The notes under the pieces: model-generated
Told to the model about the DNA's origin: nothing
What the model saw: the letters and a program-made list of their open reading frames with translations, nothing else
The model's database searches: none
Shown: positions 22,801 through 34,800 of the stretch, one piece after another
Layout of the letters: each line of letters begins with the position of its first letter
Numbering within the stretch: position 1 is the first letter of the stretch
NCBI RefSeq assembly: GCF_008831285.2
Contig: NC_045146.1
Span: 3,872,001-3,936,000 of the forward strand
DNA length: 64,000 nucleotides
Origin: Nymphaea colorata
Lineage: Eukaryota; Streptophyta; Magnoliopsida; Nymphaeales; Nymphaeaceae
Direction: 5' to 3'
Position numbers and translations under genes: made by a program

Positions 22801-25800
22801 GTGACATTTGCGGCCTTTCTTTGATCAAATTGTCTAATGTTGTAATGTCCACCTTGAGGATATGAAATTCCCCGGTTGTGTTGCCCTCCTTGTGGATATG
22901 AAGTTCCTCCTTTGAGAAAATTTCCTCCAAGATTCTGCGATTGTCCTTCATTGTTGTTCAACTTTGGGCAACTAGGTCTTATGTGACCCGGTTCATGACA
23001 AAAGTGGCAAATAACTTTATATTCTCCTCTAATTTGATTCTTAAAGTGAGGAGGTCTAAAAGACTTGATGTTGTTTCCAGGTCTAGAGGCGGCTAAGGCT
23101 CTTTCTTCTTCTTGTTTTGAGACAAGAACACTATCTTTATCCATTTCTTTGGATAGTTTCATTCTAGTTTCCTCTCCACTTAGCTTTGTAAGAAGTTCAT
23201 GAATGAGTGGAGGAGAGGATGAAGAAAGAAGGGCTGACCTTATTTGTTCAAATTCGGGCCGTAGCCCTTGAAGGAATTGAAAAAACCGAAATTCATCTAT
23301 TTCATTTCTTCTAATCTCATGGCATTTGCAGTCCAACCCTAGTTCGGGACTTAGTTGATCTAACTCATTCCATACACTAGAGATTTCCATGAAAAATTCT
23401 CTAACATTTTTCTCTCCTTGCTTGATACTTTGGGCCTTTTGAATCAAAAGATACTTTCGGGCCATATCTTTTTGGGTGAACATTCCCTTAAGATATTCCC
23501 AAACTTCACTAGCCTTTTTATAATACATAGGATTTTGGGCAATTCTAGGTTCAATACTTCCATAAATCCATTCTTTAATCCTAGAATTTTTAGCTTCCCA
23601 ATCGTCTAATTTTTTGTAATATTCATTCATAGCATTTTGTCTTTCCACTCCATCTAGTTGTTTTTCAATCCCATTTTCTATTTTGGTCAACTTGAGAGTG
23701 GGAGGGATAGACGTACCTCTTATGAAGCCCCATAAATATTTTCCTTTGATATGCATTTCCAAACATTTTGCCCATAGTGTATAATTGGTTCCGTCAAGCT
23801 TGTATGGAGCATAATAGCTTCCTCCTTCAATTGAAACTTTGGAGTCTTCCATGAGAGCAATACTTGAAACAATAATCTCCAAGGAAGTCAAGAAAAAACT
23901 CTTCTAGAAATTTCACCAAACAGTTGGTGAGCAACCGCAGCAAAAAGGCCTTCAAAAAATTATATCCTCCAGCAAAGAATCTCTTCAATCAAACCAGCAA
24001 CATAAAATCTCAGCAGCAGCCTTTAACAAGCTTTGAGAATCAGCCCACTGGCTCTGATACCATGTGAAAAGTGACTATAACAGTCACAAAGAATACATAT
24101 AATACCAAAAAGGCACTAAGGCCAAGTGAAGAAGAGTAATACTCATTCAATAAACAATATAAAGGCTGTAAAACACAGCTTATCCTTTACAAAAACTGTT
24201 ACAAGGATATTTATAAGAGAGAATAAGAAGAGATGAGCTAAACTAGCCGTTGGGCTAGTTCCAACAGCTCTTAATAGAGCTGTTGGAACTGCCAACGGCT
24301 AGTTTGGCAGAAATAATAAAAAAATAAAAAATAAAAAATAAAGAGAAAAGAAAGAAATAAACTAAATCCTAAACTAATTCCTAACTAATCCTAAACTAGC
24401 TCTTAACTAAGATAATACCTAATTAAGAGATAACAACAATAAGAAATCATATTTCTTAACAATGACTTCATGGTAATTGGTTCTTCAAGCTTGCCACTTC
24501 TTTCCATGATCATGAATAGTTTTTCTCTTTTTCATTTCTTGAAAGTCTGTGACCTTGTAAGAATCAAACTGCATTCCCTTCTGGTTTCTCCAATAAAATT
24601 CTTTTAGCCTCTTTACACCATCATGGCATTCCATGATAGAGGCCCACGTAACATAGTTGTAGAAGCAAGGTTTGGGCAAGAAATGGTGGTAATATCCTCT
24701 TTTTCCATAATGAACACAAGAAGGAACCTAAAATGCTTGGAAAGAAAGGCCTAAAAGGACCATGACAAATCATGATAACAAGATCCTGAGGAGTCAGTGA
24801 ACTGGTTGTCCAACTAGTCCCTGGCAACTTCAAGCCAGTTTCTAGTTGCCAGACCACCAACCGTGCCAACTGGCTGACTGGTCAATGATTCGACAACCAA
24901 TGTAGTATTCATCATTGTAGTAGTACATGTTACGAGATAGAGAGAGAGGCGGCAAAAAGTTATCTATGCATTACGTGACCCTAATCTCTATTAAGAGATT
25001 AGGGTTAGGGAAAATTACAAGAGAAGTCCACTAAAAATAACAAAACATTTAAAGAGATCCTCCCTAACTTCCTAATATTTCAGAAACCCCTTTTTGTATC
25101 TTTAACACTCCCCCTCAAGCTGGAGCATATATATCAATCATGCTCAGCTTGTTACAACATCTCAGGAAATCGCCTATGGGAAGAGCTTTAGTGAGAATAT
25201 CTGTTGCCTGATCTTCTGAGGAGACATGAATAGTGCTAACAATTCCTCCTTGAACTAAGTCCCGAATATAGTGGCAATCCACTTCAATGTGTTTAGTCCT
25301 CTCATGGAAGACAGGATTGTTAGCGATATATGTAGCTGCCTTGTTGTCACAATACATCTTCATTGGGAGATTCACTGAGACATCCAACTCTACAAGTAGT
25401 GATCTAACCCACGACATTTCAGCCACAGTTTGAGCCATAGCCCTATATTCCGACTCAGCACTAGAACGAGCCACAACATTCTGCTTCTTGCTCCTCCAGG
25501 AAATAAGATTACTGCCCACAAAGACACAAAAACCGGTAGTAGACTTCCTATCATCTACAGATCCAGCATAATCAGCATCACTATACGCCTCGATGTCAAC
25601 ACATTCTCCTTTCTTGAACCATAGCCCCTTTCCCGGGGCTGATTTCAAGTATCTTACAATCATTAGAGCTGCATCCCAGTGAACTTTTCGGGGTTTTTCC
25701 ATGAATTGGCTCAACTTATTCACAGCAAAGCTAATGTCGGGATGAGTGACAGTCAAATATAACAGTTTCCCTATCAGAGATCTATAAGATCTAGAGTCAA

Positions 25801-28800
25801 ACGGCTCTGAGTCATCATCATGTATATGAATGCGAGGATTCATGGGAAGTGTGGCAGGTTTAGCCCCCAATAGTCCCGTTTCCTGTAGAAGATCAAGAGC
25901 ATATTTCATTTGAGACACTACAACTCCTTTATTACTACGAGCCACCTCAATACCAAGAAATAACGAAGTTGTCCAAGGTCTTTCGTAACAAAGTGTTGCT
26001 GTAAAAACTCCTTTGTTTGAGCTATCTCTTGATCATTTTCCCCTGTAAGAACAATATCATCCACGTAGACAATCAATATCACAAGTCCTGCTGAGCCTCG
26101 CTTGATAAACAATGAGTGATCAAGCTGGGATCGGCTAAATCCACACTTAGATAACACTTCAGTAAGCTTTTGGAACCATGCACGGGGACTCTGTTTGAGT
26201 CCATAAATAGCCTTCTTTAACTTGCATACCTTGGAACACTCCCCTTGTCGCTCAAAACCAGGTGGTTGCTGCATATAAACAACCTCAGAAAGGTCTCCAT
26301 ACAGAAAGACATTTTTGACATCCAATTGAAAAAGAGGCCACTCTCGTTGGACAGCAAGAGAGATAATCAAGCGAATAGTGCCCAACCGGGCCACAGGCGA
26401 AAAGGTCTCAAAGAAGTCAACACCATAAGTCTGAGTATACCCTTTTGCGACAAGACGAGCCTTGAACCTTTCAACTGACCCATCAGAATGATACTTGATG
26501 GTGAATACCCATCGTGAGCCAACCACATCACAGCATGTTGGGGGGTCTACCAAATCCCAAGTCTCCCGAGAAAGAAGAGCATCCATTTCCTCCTGCATAG
26601 CTTGTCGCCAACGTGGATCTAACAGGGCATGATGGTGCGAGGATGGGATAACATGACGAGATAAAGCTTGATCAAACTGTACTAAGTGTGTACTCAGATG
26701 AGCAGTAAAGACAGAATTAGATATAGGATGTAAGGTACACTGTCGCTTGCCCTTGCGAATAGCAATAGGGAGATCTGCTGCAGAATAGTCATCACTTAAA
26801 CCTGAGTTAGTCTTATCAGTAGAGCTTACCTCTTGAGACGATGCTGGTGGACGGTTGAGAGAGGGACCTAGACGACGAGTGTAAACCAACGGAGGCTCAA
26901 GAAAACGTTCATGTGACCTAGGTTGAGATGATGGAAATGACTCAAGTGACACTGGTGGAATAGGAAGAGGTATAGGTGCATGCATCTCAGATGAAGAGGG
27001 ACTTGACGGAGGGAAATAAGGACGAGACTCAAAGAAGGTAACATCCGCACTGATAATGTCTTTCTTGGTCAAGGGATCAAAGCATTTGTATCCCTTTTGA
27101 TTGGCTGAATAGCCAATAAATATACATTTGATGGCTTGGGCAGCAAGTTTGCTTTTGTTCGGGCCTAGGATATGTGCAAAGCAAGTGCATCCAAAAACTT
27201 TGGGAGGTAAATGAAATAATGAACGCCCTGGATATAGAATTTGTATTGGAATACGGTCTTAAATGGAGGAAGAGGGTAATCTATTAATGAGGTAACACGC
27301 ACTAAGGATAGCATCACCCCAAAAATAGGCAGGCATGTGAGAATGTAACATGAGGGTACGAGCTACGTTTAGGAGTTGCCGATGTTTGCGTTCGGCTACA
27401 CCATTCTGTTGGGACGTATGTGGACAAGTATATTGAGGTCGAATTCCATGGTCGGCATAAAACTGAAGTAGAATGGAAGACTTGAATTCAAGAGCATTAT
27501 CAGTGCGAATATTTTTGACAATGAATCCAAACTGAGTTTTTATTTCCTTGATAAATTTTTGAAGAATACATATGACTTCAGATCTTTCCCTTAACAAGAA
27601 AACCCAACTGACTCTAGTAAAATCATCAACTAGAACAAGATAATATCGAAAACATGATCGAAAAGGAACCCGACTAGGACCCCATACATCCACATGAATG
27701 AGATCAAAAGGACTCTGACTCGATGGACTCTGACTCGAAGGAAAGCTGCTCCGTGTATGCTTGCCCAACTGGCAGGCATCAATAAGAAGGACTCTGATGT
27801 AGGAATGTCTGGAAACATGCGACGAAGTTTTGGTACGGAAGGATGACCCAATCTGAGATGCCATTGGAAGGGAGAAGGCTTGGAAGGGACTGAAGATGCA
27901 GCAACATCAACTGGGATTGACAAAAAATAAAGGCCCTCACGCTCATGGCCGCCACCAATCATCTTCCCAGTTGGTAAGTCCTGAAAAGAACAAGAGTCAG
28001 ATTAAAAAATGACTTTACATTGTAAGTCGATAGCTAGCTGCTTCACAGATATCAAATTAACAGGAAACTGAGGTGCATATAGCACATGTGTAATAGTGCC
28101 TAAATGTGGAAGATAAATATCACCGCTACCCAAAACAGGGGACAACTTGCCATCAGCCAGCTTAACATACTGTGGTGTAGAAAATCTGACAAATGATGAA
28201 AAATTTTTTGGTTGATTACAACAATGTCTAGAAGCGCCCGAGTCTATCATCCATGTCATACCTGGATCAGCAGTAGGAGCACCAACAGAGAATGTTGAAT
28301 CTACAACAGCAGCATTGGTAGATGTAGAGGCAGATGTAGAGCCAGACCTCTGAGCAAGAACACGATCATATTCATCCTTACTTAGGTTATGAGAATATGA
28401 CATAGATATAGAATGATCAGTAGAAGACTCAACCATAGATATTGTTGCCTTTGAATGAGTTGCCTGGGATGAAGAAGGACCTCTGCTTGTGGTGATTCTA
28501 CCTCCACCACGTCCAGAGGAAACATTAGACCTGAGGTGAGGATGTTTGTCCCAACAACGGTCCTCTAGATGACCAATTTTGCCACAATAAGAGCACTGAA
28601 ATCTGCCACGTCCAGCACCACGGCCTGTACCACACTCCTTAGTGCCTCCAAAAGAACTAGGGCCCCGTCCTCCTGATATCACAAGTGCAGAGACTGGTAT
28701 GTCATGCGTAGTCTGAGAAAGAGTGGCTGCAAAACGACTCAGCCTATTATACGTGTTAGAATTTGAGACTTTGCCACAGAGTATTCTGAAGATGGGCCAG

Positions 28801-31800
28801 ATAAAAACTTCGCCACCATACCAGTCTCAACGTGTGATGCATAACAAGGAAGAGCCTTTAACCGTTCATATGCAGCAGTCAAAGTAGCAAAATATTGAGA
28901 TAGGTCCTGATACCCTTGTCGAATGTTGCATAACTCCTCTTCTAGTTGTAGGATCTTGATTACATTAGTGGCATGCGAGTATGTCTTTCTCAAGAAAGAC
29001 CACATATCCTTGGCCTTGGTATAATATGCAATAGTTGGGGCTATATGAGACTCCACACTATTCATAATCCAAGACATAACAATATAATTATCTTCATCCC
29101 ACGCAGCATATATTCCTTTTTTCTCAATAGGTTCATCCTCCTCAAGAATATATTTCTTCCTATGACCAGCCACCGACATTATGAATACCCTAGACCATAT
29201 TTCATAATTTGAGCCATTAAGTTTCATCGTGGTTCCATAAGAGAATGAATTCCCAGCCATCTTGTAGTCAGTAGACCCTTCAGATTTACTGTTTTCAGCC
29301 ATAGTAAATAAAGAAGACCAGATTGACGCAAACGTTTAAAGAAAGAGGGCTAGGAAATTACTGTCACTTCAGATCTGGTTCAGCCGATGACAAAAACAAG
29401 AATGAACTCCCAACGACTGAAGACTGTTGCTCCCAACGACTGAAGACTGCTGCCACTTATAACAGCAGCTAGTTCTCATAAAACTTCTTGTCCACGTGTC
29501 AAAGAAATCCACGAAATCAAACAAAAACTTGTACTAAGGATCAGCAACAGTCCTCACGCAGCCTTTCTTTACTGAATTTGTATCCACGATCTATAGAAAA
29601 AATCTGATCATATTCAAAAACCTGAATTTATAAGCAGCACATAGACTCCACAAAGCATCCACAACACCTCACGCAGCTTGACTTTACCGAAACTGTATTT
29701 ACGATCATCACAAACCACAGCGTCACACGTCACGCTGCATCCACAATAGTCTCTTCATACGACCAATATGAGGATCTGATCATGCCTTCCACATAGGCGT
29801 GATCAGGTCCTCCTTCTCACGGCACGCCCAACCCCTATTCCCTCACTGTCTCCTTATTGGGTGATAAGAGGGAATAAGGAGTAGCGGTGACAAGGGAGAG
29901 GACGAAAGAAAAAGAAAAGGAACGAACTCACTTGGCTGTTCGCCGGAAAGATTGTCGCCGGAGAAGATGGTGATCGCCGGAGAAGGTCACCGGAAAGCGC
30001 ACTCTGCTGTCGACGCCCACACCCGCTCTGATACCATGTTACGAGATAGAGAGAGAGGCGGCAAAAAGTTATCTATGCATTACGTGACCCTAATCTCTAT
30101 TAAGAGATTAGGGTTAGGGAAAATTACAAGAGAAGTCCACTAAAAATAACAAAACATTTAAAGAGATCCTCCCTAACTTCCTAATATTTCAGAAACCCCT
30201 TTTTGTATCTTTAACAGTACAAGTATAGACAGAAACAGAAACTAGAGGAGTATATTAACTGCACAAATATACACAATTCGTGAGGATCCATAGGATAAGT
30301 AGTTATTCTTAATCACAAGTTGATCAAAATTTAAATCGGTCAAATGGAATGAATGAAATGGAGCACATAGTACTGGAAGAAGGGATCGGCTGCTCCTTGT
30401 TAGTTATATTATAATATTTTTATCATTATCTGATAATACATCATGTAATTTAAGTATTGGATGGTTCCTTGGAATAGGAAAGAATAGCCAAGGCAGGCTA
30501 GCATGCCTATTGTATCTTGAAAACCCAACACTTTGAAAAAGGGAATAGATGGAGCCAACAAGCTCAACTTAGAACAGAAATAGGTCCACTGAACATAGGA
30601 AGAGAACTAACCTGGCCCGAAATCAATCCCGGTGTCTGTCTTTGAGCTGTCACATAGCCAGCTTTAGTTTGATTCAAAAAGAGCTACTAGCAAAGACACT
30701 AGGTAATATGAGACACAAATATATAGGGCCCCAAAAATTTTCTAAGAACTTAGATATAAGACAGCTTTCAAACCTTCCTAACAGACGGATGTCAAAATAC
30801 ACTCCTCCCCCTCCCTCTCTCGTATTAAGGAACACGCTTCCTCCCATGTTGGACCCTAGGTCAAAATGTTGCGTTTGACATTAACTTGAATGACTGTGGA
30901 CCTATGTCACACGAGTGCAGGTACGGGTACGGGGATACGGGTACGGACACGGAAATTTTCAAAATTTTCGGATACGCGGACATGGCAAATTTTATATTCT
31001 AAAAAATGATAAAATAAAAAAACATTAAATTAGTAGTTCACTCTTACAATCTCGTAAGAAAGTTTGTTTTATCACAAAAGTGCTGAGTATTTGAAAGGAT
31101 TGTTCATGAAAATAATTGGATGCATCACAAAAAAATGATAAAATGAAAAAAAAATTAAATTAATAACTTTTATTTTTTGGCGTGTCCCAGCCGTGTGTCC
31201 GGATCCGCGTGTCCGCATGTTGACACGGATACGCAGGCTAATTTGCCGTGTCCATGTGACATAGCTGTGGACCAATAGTAACTTGGGTGTTTGGTCTAAT
31301 GCATTTTCAATTCGTCCCATAGTGGTGCAGTATCACATAGCTAGCTTAGTTCACACACAAAAAGCTAAGAAGGTGACAACTAGATAGTATGGACACAGAT
31401 ACAAAGGACCCTAATATATGACTATTATGCCCTCCCAATAAATGGAGTGTTTTACAATTGATTACTTGGAAATTAGATAAAAGTTTAAGCAGCAACCCTT
31501 GAGCATAAAATGCAACTGGATACAAAAGAGCACAAAGCCAAAGGGGAGGCTTGAGAAACACAGATACTGGTATAACTGCAACCAAATTCCAAGCAGCATG
31601 CTTCAGTATTATAGATAATCTCCCAGAACTCATAACAAAAATTGAAACTCCTGGCCAAGACAGAAAACCATGAAAAATAACGAAGCAAAGAACTCAAACT
31701 AGAGTTTTACTTGCTAATAGTTTCATAGAACCTAACCTGCGAGCAAGTTGAGAAAAACCATCATTATCATCACCATCTTCTGCTTCATCCATTCCCTTCT

Positions 31801-34800
31801 CATCGTGAGGCACTATCACCGGGACCCTGGATTCTAGTTCTTCACTGTCATGAACTGCTTGTGCTATTTTGTCATGGTCGGTGCCAACAAATTGGTTGAC
31901 ATTTAAGGTCAGGGATTCCATTGGAATCGGCTCACTCCTGCGATCATTATCATGCCAGATGGTTAAGAAATTTTAAATAAAAGCATTTGCTTTCAGGACA
32001 GGCTAACCAGCACCCCTGCAGCTACACAAGTTTAAGAAACATATTACTGTCAGTAAGGCCTAACCTGGGAACAAGATGAGCCATCTCACCATCTTCAGAC
32101 TTACATCCTTTTTCCACTTTCTGAGGAACTGGAGATGCAGCGTGCAATTCTTGAGTCGATTGCACTTGTTCAGGTGGTGAAGGGGAATATGATGCTTTTG
32201 CATCATATTTGGCAAGCACAGCTTGCAGATTATCACTCAAAGTTAGAGCTTCTTTCAGTACTGCCTCATCCCTGTAATTGCAATCACATAAAATAAAATG
32301 CTTCTTAGACACATACACATGAAAAGAGAGACAGAAACAGGAAACTTCACACTAGATTGTACGTCCTTTTACAATTGTATTTTAAGAACCAAAGAACTAC
32401 TGATCCTTCATACATTTGATTAAATTTTGCCACCAAAGTATGTTAACATTTTATTTGATTTGACAGCTTTTCTGAAATTTTCAGTGACAAAAAAAGGCTT
32501 CCATTGATAACTACAGTCTACAGGTACAGCATATTAATAGTATTTCATATTTGAAAATCCTAACGTAAGTTTGATCACACACACTCACAGAGTCCCTATT
32601 GCTAGTGTACTGAATTACACAATAAAAGCATGACATTATGAGAATCTACAAACATCATTTGAAAGTGTAGTCAGAAATATCAGCATTATTTTCAAAATAG
32701 TCATAGTATCATAAAAAGGAAACAATCAAAACAGAAAGTTATCGGTCATCTAATTCTCATGAAAATATCACGATACTTTCCTCAAAAACATTTTAAAGGT
32801 GTTTGAACTTTTAAATATTTTTTTCTTTTAAAATTTTAATAATTATTTAAAAGGTTTTAATGTTTTCGTAATAAAATTTGTACGACTCCTAAATTTCATA
32901 ATGTACTTATTATTTTTATATATTTTTTTATTTCTTGAAATCCCAAGACTTTCCAGAGAATAATAAACTTCCCCATTAATACCCAAGAAAAGCCTTGCCA
33001 GCAGAGGCCCAATAGCTTTATCTGTGGCTACAATTTTAACTCAGGTCACCATCGACAAGAGAGGAAATTTTATCAGCTGCTAACAACCAGAACTCCATAG
33101 AAGCTAATGACAGAACCCATTAATTTCTAAATTTGCGAAAATGAATTTCTCTTGACAGACTAAATTTAAACTTCAATTGAAGAAAAAAGAAGTTGAGAAA
33201 AGTCCACAGATCTTACTATGCAGCACTTGTAAAGAACATTCATTGCAAAAGATCAAATATGCAGCTACAGAATATCTTGGACATCTAAATATTATTTAGG
33301 TTTGTCTTTAAAGGGACTAAGACGATGTTATATGATGCACGTCACAAGGCAGAAAAATTTAGAAACAAAAAATTAGCTGCTTGGAGGAGAAAGAACTAGA
33401 AGGCAAAACAATTCCATTTATTTGCATGGTAAACAATTTTCTCCCTTTTCTTCTTCATCTTCAAAAGTTTTAGTTATCACAATTTATTTGATAATTTCAT
33501 GAGATTTATTAGAAAACAGTTGCAAGATTTGCCTCACAAAAAATACAGCTGACTGATATTTTTGAATATGAATGAAACATTTCATAGTAAAAGTATACAT
33601 CGATTGCATTTACCTTTTAAGCTTCAAGTTCTAGGCAACATACAACAACCTGAAGTAAATCATCACTACTTTAGTTAATATAACCAAGATAGTACTCACT
33701 CTATCATGTTAATTAGTTCTACAATTCTCTTCTGGTTGATGCAGCACTGATTGACAAGATCCAAGACCACTTCATCCTTCAACGCCTATTAAGGCAAAAA
33801 ACACAATGAGCAATTGAGTGCTGACCAGGATGCAGGACAGGACAAAATCGATGCAGCCATTCTAATGAGATCATTTACATGCATGTAGCTTTCATAGTGG
33901 TTTCATTCAGTACACTTTAGAAAGGTTATCACTTAAAACAAAGAACAATTAAATTGTCTAACAATAACAAAGAACCACATAAGAGAAGGTTGCCCAAGTT
34001 AGATCCTTCCATTATTGCTAGATCATGAATAACAAATGATAAAGATGTCGAGACTTCAGGAATAGTTCATAACAATATGAACATCAAAACTCAACCCTTT
34101 ACGGGCATATCTGGTTGAGTCATTCATATACCTTAGCATGAATAGACTTAATCATGTCGCACATGCTGTAATGTACCTGGACATCTTCAGCAAGCACCCA
34201 CTTAATGCATGAGTGCTAGCTGAGGGATGGATGTAAATAATAAATTCCGCCATATATTTTTTTTTTCACTAGGGGGAATATCTTATATCATGAAGGTTGT
34301 GTAAAACTGGACTGTAGAGTCAAGAAAATAAATATAAATCTTCGACAATAATGTCAAGAAAAATGGAACTCAGAAGCTGAATGAGAAAAAAATTGTCCAT
34401 AAATATTAATGAATGCTCCAAAAGAAGTTCATGAAGATATGAGAAACAGTCCCTTATTTGTAGAGGAGAGAATACATGAATAAGGAGAAGAGCTAGTCAT
34501 TGAGCTAACTCCAATGGCTAGTTAGAGTCTGGTTTTAATCAGACACAATATATGTTACTTCCGGCCGTCATAGAGAGAGAAAAATCACTTAATTAACTAA
34601 CCCTAAGCTCAATAATAAAGAGAGTAGGGCAGCGGTAGAGACTTACAAATAACGTAACCAAAAATAGAAAAATGTTTAAAGAGAACTCCTAACTATTAAC
34701 TATTGCACAAGACCACCTAGAAACTGAAAGTCTTCTAATTCAACACTCCTCTTCAAGCTTGTCACAACATCTAGAGAAATCACCAATAAGAAGAGTTTTG

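Larger units (their letters stand above)
18377..24461 (-). mobile_element. Ty1/Copia LTR retrotransposon A
   Basis: A complete element with two LTRs, flanked by the target duplication ATGAC (18372-18376 and 24462-24466). In element orientation the 5' LTR is 24063-24461. The PBS TGGTATCAGAGC (24062-24051) touches it and matches the initiator-Met tRNA 3' end. A purine tract (19560-19550, AAGGGGGG) precedes the 3' LTR (18377-19549). The LTRs differ by two substitutions and a 12-bp indel outside the MITE in the left copy, so the insertion is fairly recent. It sits in TOL intron 9 and inside remnant F. Confidence 0.93.
15880..24700 (-). mobile_element. Old Copia remnant F, interrupted by Copia A
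   Basis: On the - strand, 24700-24467 has a decayed zinc-knuckle-like stretch. Beyond Copia A, 18371-15880 shows a pre-integrase motif ([10 protein letters not shown] near 17330, [10 protein letters not shown] near 17220), an integrase motif (QQNGLAERK near 16870) and an RT start ([13 protein letters not shown] near 16110). Domain order is right for a Copia element on the - strand. Many stops and frameshifts and no LTR that I could find indicate an old insertion. The gag assignment is the weakest part. Confidence 0.65.
24928..30216 (-). mobile_element. Ty1/Copia LTR retrotransposon B
   Basis: 180-bp LTRs at 24928-25107 and 30037-30216 look identical base for base. The target duplication is GTACA (24923-24927 and 30217-30221). 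The PBS TGGTATCAGAGC lies at 30036-30025 and the purine tract GAGGGGGAG next to the left LTR (25108-25116). It lies in sense orientation in TOL intron 9. Identical LTRs mean a very recent insertion, yet the coding region has several lesions. Confidence 0.93.

Noticed and set aside
24461-24928. Copia B nested in Copia A
   Set aside because: Each has its own complete target duplication and 456 bp of other sequence lies between them.
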